From NCBI RefSeq assembly GCF_017873675.1, contig NZ_JAGGKK010000003.1, positions 185,086-249,085 of the forward strand: a DNA stretch of 64,000 nucleotides. The letters are read 5' to 3'. Source of the stretch: Virgibacillus litoralis (GTDB lineage Bacteria > Bacillota > Bacilli > Bacillales > Amphibacillaceae). Each line of letters opens with the position of its first letter. The stretch's first letter is position 1. Below, piece after piece: positions 25,163 through 35,596 of this stretch. A program made the position numbers and the translations under genes. Under the pieces are notes generated by a model. That model searched no databases. It saw only the letters and a list, made by a program, of their open reading frames with translations, and was not told the DNA's origin.

Positions 25163-26455
25163 TTACTCTACTCCACTTGCTTCTATGTTTGTTTTTATTT
25201 GTTCGACTGATTCATCTAGTACAGGTTTTACATCTTCACCTTCCGCAATAAATTGCAATGCATTGTTGAATGGCTCCCATACTTGCTGCATAGCTGAGGT
25301 ACTTGGCATAGGTACACCATGCTTAATTTGCTCTGCAAACGCTGCGTAAATTGGGTCTTCTATTGATTCGAGTGCTTCTTTACTAGGCACGAGTTCCCCT
25401 GCTACTTCATAGTAATGCTGTGAGCTTTCTGGATTAGTCATAAACGCCGCTAAGTCAGCAGCCCATTCTTTGTTTTCTGAATAATAGGAAACCATCCATG
25501 ACTTAACCCCTACAAAAGTTTGAGCCGGTTCCCCATTGATTGAAGGAAATGGTGCAAATGCTAGTTTATCACCAAGTGCTTCTTTATAACCGACAATACT
25601 CCAAGGGCCATTAATAACTGCTCCAACTTTTCCATCGTTAAATAGTCCGTCAATTACGTCAGTTGTAGTTGATGGTGGAATTTTACCTTTTCCGAAAAAG
25701 GATTGGAATAACTTCCCGCCTTCAACAGATCCTTCATTATTTAATCCGATATCCTCTGTATCATATTCACCTGCATCCCCTCCGAAAATATAACCGCCAT
25801 AGTTATTGAAGAACGGTATAGCGAAGTATAAATCGTTAGGTTTCATCAAAAATCCATATTCATCATTACCAGGATTCGTTTTATTTTCCAGTAATGCCAT
25901 CAAATCATCAACAGTTTTTGGCTCTTCTTCTACAATATCCGTATTATAGAAGATACCATATGTCTCAATTACTGCTGGAAAACCATATTGATTTGTTTCA
26001 TTATCATACTTGTATGTTATCGCATCAACCGCAGCATCACTGTAGGAGTTCATTACATCTTCAGGTATTTCCACAGGTTCTGCGAGACCTTGCGCTACAA
26101 TATTTCCAATTCGGTCATGCGGTTGGAAAAATAAATCCGGACCATTTCCTTCAGGTCCTGCTAGTGCTAATTCTTCCATTTGATCAAGCATCGATTTTAC
26201 CTCAACGTTAACTGTAATTCCTGTTTCTTCTTCATAGTTAGCTGCAATATCCTCAACAGCTTCTAATTGTTTCTCTTCATCGTTCGCCCAAATTGTCAAT
26301 GATTCAGGTTTTTCAGTAGTTTCAGTAGTTTCAGTAGTAGCACTACTTTCATCATCACTTTCTTCAGTGTCTTCCGAACGCTCTGGTGCACAGGCTGCTA
26401 ATACTACAAAGATAAACATAAGTGCAGCAATTAATAGATATGTAGATTTTTTCAT
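25163..26455 (-). CDS. malE: Maltodextrin-binding lipoprotein MalE
   Basis: This family 1 solute-binding protein has 430 residues, with lipoprotein signal MKKSTYLLIAALMFIFVVLAACAPE (lipobox LAAC) and a Glu/Ser/Thr linker. The MalE-like core includes LTIWANDEEKQLEAVEDIAANYEEETGI and GNGPDLFFQPHDRIGNIVAQGLAEP, close to B. subtilis MdxE and other maltodextrin binders. I chose ATG at 26455, seven bases after AGGGGGAAG; the ATG at 26512 gives an improper signal sequence. It is the first gene of the operon behind the promoter at 26529-26557. It is lipid-anchored outside the membrane. Confidence 0.94.
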   Translation of the reverse strand: MKKSTYLLIAALMFIFVVLAACAPERSEDTEESDDESSATTETTETTEKPESLTIWANDEEKQLEAVEDIAANYEEETGITVNVEVKSMLDQMEELALAGPEGNGPDLFFQPHDRIGNIVAQGLAEPVEIPEDVMNSYSDAAVDAITYKYDNETNQYGFPAVIETYGIFYNTDIVEEEPKTVDDLMALLENKTNPGNDEYGFLMKPNDLYFAIPFFNNYGGYIFGGDAGEYDTEDIGLNNEGSVEGGKLFQSFFGKGKIPPSTTTDVIDGLFNDGKVGAVINGPWSIVGYKEALGDKLAFAPFPSINGEPAQTFVGVKSWMVSYYSENKEWAADLAAFMTNPESSQHYYEVAGELVPSKEALESIEDPIYAAFAEQIKHGVPMPSTSAMQQVWEPFNNALQFIAEGEDVKPVLDESVEQIKTNIEASGVE

Positions 26456-26494
26456 TAGAAAACTTCCCCCTTTAATTTTGTTATGAACCGACTT

Positions 26495-26566
26495 TTGTGA
26501 AATCGGTTGCACAAACTTCTTAATTCTTATTCTAAATGCTAACCAAATTTAATGCAACCGTTTTCA
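26495..26566 (-). promoter_or_regulatory. malE promoter with two LacI-type operators
   Basis: On minus, TTGCAT (26557-26552) and TAGAAT (26534-26529) are 17 bases apart. Operator 2, TGAAAACGGTTGCA (26566-26553), overlaps -35. Operator 1, read on plus as TTGTGAAATCGGTTGCACAA (26495-26514), is a near-perfect palindrome downstream of the start. Both fit the LacI/CcpA-type consensus, so the local LacI protein, CcpA or both could bind. Confidence 0.82.
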
Positions 26567-26617
26567 CTGATTTTATTTATTATTTCTTTTCCAAGGAACG
26601 GAAAAGTTAGAGAACCT

Positions 26618-26699
26618 GACTTATCGCCAACCCTTAATGGCGAAAGTCTTAGTTGCTGCACTTATGCAGTAAAAAATGATTTACACTTTTATGACTGCC
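26618..26699 (+). repeat. Copy of the dispersed TGCAGTAAG palindromic repeat (P4)
   Basis: The small hairpin TCGCCA...TGGCGA (26624-26642) is followed by AAGTCTTAGTTGCTGCACTT and then ATGCAGTAAAAAATGATTTA and ATGACTGCC, the degraded second palindrome arm. It lies between the divergent mal promoters. Confidence 0.7.
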
Positions 26700-26758
26700 A
26701 AGCTAACGACGAAATCCGATGTATCATTTTCACCGGACTTTTTGAACAACCTCTTCTA

Positions 26759-26786
26759 TTGACAATTTTCAAAATCACAGTATTCT
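26759..26786 (+). promoter_or_regulatory. Probable promoter of the GH13 gene pair
   Basis: TTGACA (26759-26764) is followed after 16 bases by TATTCT (26781-26786); TATAAT at 26786-26791 is nearby but at 21 bases. The start would give a leader of about 110 bases. Confidence 0.6.
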
Positions 26787-26840
26787 ATAATTAAATGAAT
26801 CTATAATTTGAGGGCAATGCTTTGTAAGCTAAAGAACAAC

Positions 26841-26876
26841 AACCCCGTTTTCCACACTTGGAGAGCGGGGTTTTTT
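26841..26876 (+). terminator. Intrinsic terminator in the leader of the GH13 genes
   Basis: A 13-bp uninterrupted stem (26841-26853 with 26860-26872, two G-U pairs, loop ACACTT) is followed by T at 26871-26876. It sits 24 bases before the GH13 ATG with no gene upstream on plus, so it looks like a leader attenuator. See findings. Confidence 0.82.
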
Positions 26877-26884
26877 ATTTATGA

Positions 26885-28648
<1,764 letters not shown>

Positions 28649-28661
28649 TGGAGGTGAATGT

Positions 28662-30326
28662 ATGACCCGCCAATGGTGGAAAGAAAGTGTTGTCTATCAG
28701 ATTTATCCGCGGAGTTTTAACGATAGTAATAATGATGGTATTGGTGATATCAATGGGATTATCCAAAAACTTGATTATTTAAAGGACCTTGGGATTGACG
28801 TCATCTGGCTCTCCCCTGTTTACGAATCACCAAACGATGACAACGGGTACGACATCAGCGATTACACAAGGATAATGAGCGACTTTGGTACCATGGAAGA
28901 CTGGAACAGGATGCTTCACGAAATTCACAAACGTGACATGAAATTGATCATGGATCTGGTAATTAACCATACTTCTGATGAGCATAACTGGTTCATCGAA
29001 TCCCGGAAATCAACAGACAACGCCTTCCGTGATTATTACATCTGGCGTGACAAGCCAAATAATTGGGAGTCTGCATTTAGTGGGTCAGCCTGGAAATATG
29101 ATAAGACAACAAATCAGTATTATTTACATTTATTTTCACAGAAACAACCTGACTTAAACTGGGAAAATCCTGATGTCCGAAATGACCTTTATACAATGAT
29201 GCAATGGTGGATTGATAAAGGGGTTGACGGCTTTCGAATGGACGTAATTAACTTTATTTCAAAAGACCAGCGCCTGCCAGATGGTGAAGCAAATAACGGA
29301 AATTTATACGCTTCAGGCCACCCCTACTATATGAATGGTCCGCGCGTCCATGAATTTTTGCAGGAAATGAATCAGAAAACCCTAGCAAATTATGACACTA
29401 TGACGGTTGGTGAGATGCCAGGTGTCACGCCAGAACAAGCTAAACTATACACAGCAGAAAGCCGCAACGAATTAGATATGGTCTTTCATTTTGAACATAT
29501 GGACATTGACTCAGGCTTAAGCGGGAAGTGGGATATCAAACCTTGGTCTCTTGTAGAATTAAAGCAAATTCTATCAAAATGGCAAACCGAATTGGAGAAT
29601 GAAGGCTGGAACAGTTTATATTGGAATAACCACGACCAGCCACGTGTTGTATCCAGATTTGGAGATGATGGTAATTATCGAGTTGAGTCAGCAAAAATGC
29701 TAGCAACTACCTTACACATGATGAAAGGCACACCGTACATTTACCAAGGTGAAGAGCTTGGAATGACTAACGTGCGTTTTAGTCAGATAGCAAGCTACCG
29801 TGACATTGAAACGTTAAATATGTACGAAGAGAAAATAAATGAAGGTGCCGAAGAAAAGGCAGTATTAGAAACAATACATGCAAAATCACGGGACAACGCT
29901 CGTACCCCAATGCAGTGGGACACAAGTGTGAATGCTGGATTCTCGAAAACAACACCATGGCTCCAAGTCAACCCAAATTATGTTGATATTAATGCTGCAA
30001 AGGCAGTTGCTGACCCTGACTCAATTTATCATTACTACAGGCAGCTTATTGCTTTACGGAAAAACTACCCGATTATTGTTTATGGAGCATATGAACTGCT
30101 GATGGCTGAGAGTGAAAAAATCTTTGCATATACAAGAAAACTTGGAAATACAAGCTTATTGGTGGTAAGTAATTTCACAAATGATTTCATCCATTTTGAA
30201 ATACCAAAAGACTTCCTAAAGGCTAGTAAAATAATAGGAAATTATCACGAACCTAATAAGAGATCAGGACAAAGACTGGAATTAAAACCATATGAGTCCT
30301 GTGTATATTATGACGCTGATTCCTAA
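28662..30326 (+). CDS. malL: Oligo-1,6-glucosidase (GH13 alpha-glucosidase)
   Basis: This 554-residue GH13 enzyme matches oligo-1,6-glucosidases (B. cereus type, B. subtilis MalL). It has WWKESVVYQIYPRSFNDSNNDGIGD at the N-terminus and catalytic residues Asp194 (GFRMDVINFIS), Glu251 (VGEMPG) and Asp325 (NNHDQPR). The residue after the nucleophile is Val, the type associated with alpha-1,6 activity, where maltases have Thr. There is no signal peptide. It ends isomaltose and limit-dextrin breakdown after the upstream GH13 enzyme. The ribosome binding site is GGAGGTG before ATG at 28662. Confidence 0.95.
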   Translation: MTRQWWKESVVYQIYPRSFNDSNNDGIGDINGIIQKLDYLKDLGIDVIWLSPVYESPNDDNGYDISDYTRIMSDFGTMEDWNRMLHEIHKRDMKLIMDLVINHTSDEHNWFIESRKSTDNAFRDYYIWRDKPNNWESAFSGSAWKYDKTTNQYYLHLFSQKQPDLNWENPDVRNDLYTMMQWWIDKGVDGFRMDVINFISKDQRLPDGEANNGNLYASGHPYYMNGPRVHEFLQEMNQKTLANYDTMTVGEMPGVTPEQAKLYTAESRNELDMVFHFEHMDIDSGLSGKWDIKPWSLVELKQILSKWQTELENEGWNSLYWNNHDQPRVVSRFGDDGNYRVESAKMLATTLHMMKGTPYIYQGEELGMTNVRFSQIASYRDIETLNMYEEKINEGAEEKAVLETIHAKSRDNARTPMQWDTSVNAGFSKTTPWLQVNPNYVDINAAKAVADPDSIYHYYRQLIALRKNYPIIVYGAYELLMAESEKIFAYTRKLGNTSLLVVSNFTNDFIHFEIPKDFLKASKIIGNYHEPNKRSGQRLELKPYESCVYYDADS

Positions 30327-30344
30327 CTCGGATCAGCGTTTTGG
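30313..30344 (+). terminator. Terminator after malL
   Basis: ACGCTGAT (30313-30320) pairs with ATCAGCGT (30332-30339) and four T follow. The stem overlaps the malL stop codon. The T tract is short. Confidence 0.7.
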
Positions 30345-30415
30345 TTCATTATCAGCACCGTACAAGCGCCCAATGCATACCCTACTACTGATCAAACTCC
30401 AGGGGGAATGTAAAC

Positions 30416-30844
30416 ATGTATTACACGATGGTCCCGGTAGCATATGCCTACCCACCAGTTAGTCCAAATGGTATGCAGCATCCATATAACCTTAATCATC
30501 CAGAAGGACTTCCACGTAATAAAACTACGAAAGATAGTACTAATCCCAATCAAAATGCCGGTCACACACATGCTCATTATGGTGCAACAACCTGCAATGA
30601 CAAACATACCCATTTACATCCAGGTGTTACCAGCCCACCAATCGAAACGAATGACGGTCACGTACACAAGATCTATGGAAACACAACCTTTGATGACGGA
30701 CACATTCATCAATATGAGGCACAAACAAGCCCGCCAATTTCATTAGGTAATGGTTATCATACCCATTACGCAGAGATAAAGACTACTGAAAATGATGGTC
30801 ATACACATACGATAAAAGGGTATACACGAGCTTCGAAAAGTTAA
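30416..30844 (+). CDS. ymaF: YmaF-family histidine-rich repeat protein
   Basis: This 142-residue protein matches the YmaF family of Bacillaceae. After a Pro/Asn-rich start it has five or more repeats of the form GHTHxxxGxT: GHTHAHYGATT, KHTHLHPGVTSPP, GHVHKIYGNTT, GHIHQYEAQTSPP, YHTHYAEIKTT and GHTHTIKGYT. The paired histidines suggest metal binding or a repetitive beta structure; no function is established. No signal peptide is visible. The ribosome binding site is AGGGGGAA before ATG at 30416. It stands alone between malL and a repeat array. Confidence 0.9.
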   Translation: MYYTMVPVAYAYPPVSPNGMQHPYNLNHPEGLPRNKTTKDSTNPNQNAGHTHAHYGATTCNDKHTHLHPGVTSPPIETNDGHVHKIYGNTTFDDGHIHQYEAQTSPPISLGNGYHTHYAEIKTTENDGHTHTIKGYTRASKS

Positions 30845-30910
30845 GTTGGCGGAATTAGATATCGCATAATAATTAGATACATTTCGCCTTGTTGGTGAAG
30901 AATCCATTTT

Positions 30911-31150
30911 TAACGGAATGAGGACCCGGTTCGACTGTTTCGCGGATCCTCATTCCGTTATTTCCTTGAAATCTCTCGTTTTAAGCTTGGGTACGGATCC
31001 TCATTCCGCTATTAGCTATTTCTGCCTAAAAATCGGCTGATTTTCTTCTTTTAACGGAACGAGGATCCGTCCCACCCTTCCAAGAGCACCTTTTCTGCTA
31101 TTTAGCGGAATGAGGATTCACTTCGATTGTTTGGCGGATCCTCATTCCGA
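30911..31150. repeat. Array of six TAGCGGAATGAGGATCC motifs in mixed orientation
   Basis: Copies lie at 30911-30928 (plus), 30941-30960 (inverse), 30992-31011 (inverse), 31051-31070 (plus), 31101-31120 (plus) and 31133-31150 (inverse). Orientation is plus, inverse, inverse, plus, plus, inverse. Spacing is in steps of about 30-60. The core TAGCGGAATGAGG shares TAGCGGA...AGG with the motif at 18965-19144 (TAGCGGACACAGG). The stretch has no gene. Confidence 0.75.
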
Positions 31151-31297
31151 GTGGCAAACTTTCATCCTCTTATTGCTTAATCCTGCCAGTTTAAGTATAA
31201 ATAACTTACCCCCTAAACAAATGCTCACTATTGTATACAAATACTTAATTGAGTTAGACTATACCAAAATACTTAAAAGGAAAAAGGTGGTACCTCT

Positions 31298-33343
31298 ATG
31301 TCTCAAGAGAAGTTTACAAACAGATTGGCTAGTGAAAAATCACCATATCTGTTACAACACGCTGAGAATCCTGTTGACTGGTATCCATGGGGTGAAGAAG
31401 CATTCGAAAAAGCAAGACAGGAAGATAAGCCGATATTTCTTTCCATCGGCTACTCAACTTGTCATTGGTGTCATGTACTCGCCCATGAATCATTTGAAGA
31501 TGAAGAGGTCGCTGCATACTTAAATGACCATTATGTATCTATTAAAGTCGACCGGGAAGAACGCCCTGATATAGATTCTGTCTACATGACAGTTTGTCAG
31601 ATGATGACTGGACAAGGTGGCTGGCCACTCTCGATTTTTATGACACCGGAAAAAGTACCATTTTATGCTGGTACTTATTTTCCACGCGAAAGTAAATACG
31701 GAATGCCCGGTATCATGGAAGTACTCACGCAATTATATCAAAAATACAAGGAAGACCCTGATCATATTAAAGAAGTTACCAAGAGTGTAACAGATGCCTT
31801 AGACAAAACAGTCGCAACTAAAAGTGAAAACAGATTAACACAAGAAATGACCGATCAGGTATACAAGCAGCTTGGGAAACGATTCGATTTTACAAACGGC
31901 GGATTTGGATCAGCACCTAAATTTCCTACGCCGCAAAATCTGTTATATTTATTGCGTTATTATCATTTTACAGGAAAATCTGCTGCTCTCAAAATGGCTG
32001 AAAGTACATTGCAGGCCATGGCAAATGGGGGAATATATGACCATGTTGGATTCGGTTTCGCGCGGTATTCCACTGATGAAAAATGGCTCGTCCCTCATTT
32101 TGAAAAAATGCTCTATGACAATGCATTATTACTAATTGCATACACAGAAAGCTATCAAATCACCAAAAACCCACTTTACCGAAAAATAAGTGAACAGATT
32201 ATTGAATTTGTCATGCGTGAAATGCGCAGTTCTGAAGGGGCCTTCTATTCCGCAATTGATGCTGACTCGGAAGGTGTAGAAGGCAAATATTATGTATGGG
32301 AATATGATGAAATTTTTACTATTCTCGGTGAATACCTCGGTGACCTATATGCGACGGTGTATGGCATCACGCCAGAAGGAAATTTTGAGGGGAAAAATGT
32401 ACCGAACCTGAATGACGCAAACCTGGAATCTATAGCAGATGCATATAACTTTACAGTCGATGAACTGAATCAGCACCTTGAAGAAGCGCGTGCTAAGTTA
32501 TTAGCTGCACGTGAAAAACGTATCTATCCACACGTGGATGACAAGATTTTAACATCATGGAATGCAATGATCATAACCGCCCTCGCTAAGGCTGGTAAAG
32601 TATTCGAGGAACAGCAATACATTAAAACTGCAGAAACTGCCTTAAACTTTATTGAAGCGAATCTAGTTAAAAATGGCCGAGTTATGGCTCGCTATCGTGA
32701 AGGTGACGTTAAATTTAACGGCTACCTTGATGACTATGCCTTTTTACTGTGGGCTAACGTGGAATTATATGAGGCAACCTTTTCATTAAACTATCTAAAA
32801 AAAGCCAGAGCCCTAGCAGACTATATGATCGACTTATTTTGGGATAAGGAACATGGAGGATTTTTCTTTAGCGGAGAAGATAGTGAAAAATTATTATCAA
32901 GGGAGAAAGAAATATATGACGGTGCCCTGCCTTCAGGGAATAGCGTTGCAGCCGTTATGCTGGCACGATTAGGCTATTCAACCGGGGAAACAGCCTATCT
33001 TGATAAGCTTGAAGAAATGTACTATGCCTTTTACGAGGAAGTTAGACAAGGTGTAACAGCTAGCACACATTTTGTTCAAAGCTTGTTGCTGACAGAAAAC
33101 CCTACAAAAGAGGTTGTCGTTTTAGGAAATGGTAAGAATATTCTAGCCAAGCTCCAGAAAGAATTTTTACCGGATGTAACATTACTTGCCAGTAAAAATG
33201 CTGAACAACTAGCTGAGGTCGCACCATTTGCCAGTGATTATCGTAAAATAGATGAGAAGCCTACCATTTACGTATGTGAAAACTTCGCATGCAAACAACC
33301 TACGACCGATGTTGAGCAAGCTTTTAAAATGATAACTGAATAA
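31298..33343 (+). CDS. yyaL: YyaL-type thioredoxin-domain protein (DUF255)
   Basis: This 681-residue protein of the YyaL/spermatogenesis-associated 20 family is full length. The N-terminal thioredoxin-like domain (about 1-160) carries family signatures [34 protein letters not shown] (Cys55 and Cys58) and the motif [15 protein letters not shown]. The rest is an alpha/alpha-barrel resembling sugar epimerases, with [14 protein letters not shown] and [17 protein letters not shown]. No signal peptide is seen, so it is probably cytoplasmic. The biochemical role is not established. Start follows AAAAAGGTGG. It is a single-gene unit closed by a hairpin at 33349. Confidence 0.94.
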   Translation: MSQEKFTNRLASEKSPYLLQHAENPVDWYPWGEEAFEKARQEDKPIFLSIGYSTCHWCHVLAHESFEDEEVAAYLNDHYVSIKVDREERPDIDSVYMTVCQMMTGQGGWPLSIFMTPEKVPFYAGTYFPRESKYGMPGIMEVLTQLYQKYKEDPDHIKEVTKSVTDALDKTVATKSENRLTQEMTDQVYKQLGKRFDFTNGGFGSAPKFPTPQNLLYLLRYYHFTGKSAALKMAESTLQAMANGGIYDHVGFGFARYSTDEKWLVPHFEKMLYDNALLLIAYTESYQITKNPLYRKISEQIIEFVMREMRSSEGAFYSAIDADSEGVEGKYYVWEYDEIFTILGEYLGDLYATVYGITPEGNFEGKNVPNLNDANLESIADAYNFTVDELNQHLEEARAKLLAAREKRIYPHVDDKILTSWNAMIITALAKAGKVFEEQQYIKTAETALNFIEANLVKNGRVMARYREGDVKFNGYLDDYAFLLWANVELYEATFSLNYLKKARALADYMIDLFWDKEHGGFFFSGEDSEKLLSREKEIYDGALPSGNSVAAVMLARLGYSTGETAYLDKLEEMYYAFYEEVRQGVTASTHFVQSLLLTENPTKEVVVLGNGKNILAKLQKEFLPDVTLLASKNAEQLAEVAPFASDYRKIDEKPTIYVCENFACKQPTTDVEQAFKMITE

Positions 33344-33348
33344 TTAGT

Positions 33349-33376
33349 ATGCCGCTATATAATTCTGTAGCGGCAT
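33349..33376 (+). terminator. Hairpin terminator after yyaL
   Basis: ATGCCGCTA (33349-33357) pairs perfectly with TAGCGGCAT (33368-33376); the following TTCACTTTT is only moderately T-rich. Confidence 0.75.
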
Positions 33377-33441
33377 TTCACTTTTCTAAATTGGCGCGCC
33401 CTGTCCAGCTTGATGTATTATTCTTTGGCGACGCACCGTTG

Positions 33442-33501
33442 AAATTGTGAACTTCGGCGGAATTATTGTGAACTTGAGCCGAATGTGTGACAACTTCAGC
33501 T
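33442..33501 (+). repeat. Three short direct repeats, TTGTGAACTTCGGCGGA type
   Basis: Consecutive units ATTGTGAACTTCGGCGGA, ATTGTGAACTTGAGCCGA and TGTGTGACAACTTCAGCTAA lie head to tail with a period of about 21-24 bases. No coding potential is seen. Confidence 0.55.
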
Positions 33502-33568
33502 AAATTGCATAAATCACCACGATTCCTGTGGTAAAATGTAATTAAACAACAAATAAAGGAGATTCCGG

Positions 33569-33703
33569 ATGGTTAAAATAAAAATGAATGTCCAGACAGC
33601 CTATCATGGGGACTTGCTGCGCGAAGGTAAAGTCTATGAAATTGACGAAACCACTGCCAAACGTTGGATCGCCAGTAAAATCGCTACTCCAGTTGACGAA
33701 TAA
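33569..33703 (+). CDS. Small protein of 44 residues, function unknown
   Basis: An ATG at 33569 follows a very good ribosome binding site (AAAGGAG, seven bases spacing) and opens a 44-codon frame. It has the pattern of small beta-type proteins seen in phages and Bacillaceae: YHGDLLREGKVYEIDETTAKRW then a short tail. Length, composition and ribosome binding site support a real gene. It is close to the end of the tad locus on the other strand but reads away from it. A function cannot be assigned. Confidence 0.65.
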   Translation: MVKIKMNVQTAYHGDLLREGKVYEIDETTAKRWIASKIATPVDE

Positions 33704-33738
33704 AAAACAGCCAACCACATCACAGGAAGTCTGTTTTA
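33702..33738. terminator. Possible shared terminator between the small gene and tadC
   Basis: AAAACAG (33704-33710) pairs with CTGTTTT (33731-33737) around a 20-base loop that contains a weak inner stem. It could serve both converging genes. Confidence 0.45.
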
Positions 33739-34662
33739 AAATACTTCTAACAGCTGAAGAATAGCTGGTCCAAGTAGAATAATAAATAACGTTGGAAATA
33801 TGAATAGAACTAGCGGAAACATCATCTTAATTGGCGCTTTCATAGCAGCTTCCTCTGCCCGTTGGCGCCTGCGTTCACGTATGTCCTCGGTTTGAACACG
33901 TAATACTGAAACCATACCGATACCAAGCTTCTCAGCCTGTACAATGTTGAAAATTAACGTCCTCAAATCATCTGACAAAATCCTGTCATTCATTGCATTT
34001 AATGCTTCTTTCCTTGTCTTTCCTAAACGCATTTCTTCCAAAGTGACCTTGAATTCATCAGCTAATACACCTTTTTTCTTTGCTGCTACCTGACTGACTG
34101 CTGCATCAAATCCCAGTCCAGCCTCCAAACTAATCGTTAGTAAATCAAGGACATCAGGCAGACTTTTCTCTGCCAATTTACTTCTTCGCTCAATCTTCGT
34201 CTTAAGATAATATTTTGGGAGAACAACAGCAACTGCTAGCCCCATAATTGCTAATAGCAACAGAAGTGGAACGGAAACGCTTAACAGCAGTCCGTACCCT
34301 AGACCAACAACAGAAAATGAAACGATCATAATTAGCTGCAGCATTTTAAACTCAACTGGACTTAGCCCAAATGGCTGACCTGCTTGCAGTAATTTCACTT
34401 CGATCTTAGAAGCCTCTTCTTGACCTAATTTATTACTGTATTTACGCTTGATCTTCTTCCAAACTGGAAAAACAACACGCTCATAAAAGGAAGGCAATTC
34501 TTCTTCAACAGCGGCGCTTTGGTCAACCTCAGGTGTATTGTTTATAAAATAAGCCTGAATACGTGCTTGAACTTTTCCCCTTCGTCCCGAGTAGTAGGCA
34601 ACAACGCCATATGAAATTAAGCTGATACTTAGAAAAAAGCTAATATACATTGCTAACATCAT
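33736..34662 (-). CDS. tadC: Tad pilus platform protein TadC
   Basis: This 308-residue inner-membrane protein has a type II secretion F domain (about 165-290, with DVLDLLTISLEAGLGFDAAVSQVA and EEMRLGKTRKEALNAM) and hydrophobic segments at both ends. TadC pairs with TadB as the assembly platform for Flp pilin. Its start overlaps the tadB stop by one base. It is the last gene of the tad operon. Confidence 0.92.
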   Translation of the reverse strand: MMLAMYISFFLSISLISYGVVAYYSGRRGKVQARIQAYFINNTPEVDQSAAVEEELPSFYERVVFPVWKKIKRKYSNKLGQEEASKIEVKLLQAGQPFGLSPVEFKMLQLIMIVSFSVVGLGYGLLLSVSVPLLLLLAIMGLAVAVVLPKYYLKTKIERRSKLAEKSLPDVLDLLTISLEAGLGFDAAVSQVAAKKKGVLADEFKVTLEEMRLGKTRKEALNAMNDRILSDDLRTLIFNIVQAEKLGIGMVSVLRVQTEDIRERRRQRAEEAAMKAPIKMMFPLVLFIFPTLFIILLGPAILQLLEVF

Positions 34663-35591
34663 TACACCTCGATAGTAGTTATTTTACGAATTAGGAAAAA
34701 GCCAATAATTCCACCAACCAAAGCTGCCCCAAGCATTAATTGACCAATCGGATTTACAAACAGTGTTGTAATATACCCTGGATTCATTAAATAAATAATA
34801 AAACCAAGGGCCACTGGTAATAAACTAATTACAATTCCGGATAGCCTTCCCTGCGCTGTCAATGTTTTAATCTGATTTTCGATCTTTGTTCTTTCACGGG
34901 TTGTTTCAACAATTTTATCCAGCAAATAGGCTAAATTTCCGCCTACTTGCCGTTGTATTAAGATAGCATCAACAAGCAATCCAAGATCATCACTTGGCAT
35001 CCTTTTTTGCCATTCTAATAGGGCATCTTCCATACTTGTACCATATTGCATTGATTTAATAATGTGCTCCACTTCTTCTTTGATTGGTGAATAGGATTCC
35101 TGGGAAACCATTTGCAGTGATTGCACGAAACTGAAACCTGCCCGCAATGATCCAATTATCGATGTAATCATTCCAGGTAAACCTTCGTTAAACGCTTTGA
35201 TACGCTTTCGCTGTTTGCTTTTCAGCCAAACTTCAGGAATAAAATAACCAAAAACGACTCCAATAATTCCCAGTAGAATGTTGCTGTTCAATTGAAGAAT
35301 ACCTCCTGAAATCACAGCTAACAGCCAGCGAAACGCGACAAACTCTTCTGGCTTTATTGGAAGTCCAGCTACACTAAGTCTATCTTCCAGTGTATTACGC
35401 TTTTTACTTGGTTTTTTCTTTTGAATTAATAGCATTTTGAGTCGCTGATTTGCGTTTTTCAGAAGCTCCGAAATCGACAGCGATTTTTGTACCACAGATT
35501 CATCTTCTTTTTTGGATCCGCGTAAATTACTGAACGCTAATAAAAAAAGAAAAACCGTTATAAATACTGAAATTAATAAAAGTGCTTCCAT
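34662..35591 (-). CDS. tadB: Tad pilus platform protein TadB
   Basis: This 309-residue F-domain protein has GLPGMITSIIGSLRAGFSFVQSLQMVSQE, then KSMQYGTSMEDALLEWQKRMPSDDLGLLVDAILIQRQVGGNLAYLLDKI, which is the TadB signature, with terminal helices. It partners TadC and the CpaF ATPase. It begins five bases after the cpaF stop. Residues 45-75 form a Lys-rich cytoplasmic segment. Confidence 0.92.
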   Translation of the reverse strand: MEALLLISVFITVFLFLLAFSNLRGSKKEDESVVQKSLSISELLKNANQRLKMLLIQKKKPSKKRNTLEDRLSVAGLPIKPEEFVAFRWLLAVISGGILQLNSNILLGIIGVVFGYFIPEVWLKSKQRKRIKAFNEGLPGMITSIIGSLRAGFSFVQSLQMVSQESYSPIKEEVEHIIKSMQYGTSMEDALLEWQKRMPSDDLGLLVDAILIQRQVGGNLAYLLDKIVETTRERTKIENQIKTLTAQGRLSGIVISLLPVALGFIIYLMNPGYITTLFVNPIGQLMLGAALVGGIIGFFLIRKITTIEV

Positions 35592-35596
35592 TTAAA

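Noticed and set aside
30911..31150. CRISPR array
   Set aside because: Mixed orientation, irregular spacing and no cas genes.
31282..31297. T-box-like GGTGGTACC before yyaL
   Set aside because: The motif is only the ribosome binding site region; no T-box stems or terminator precede it and the gene is not amino-acid related.
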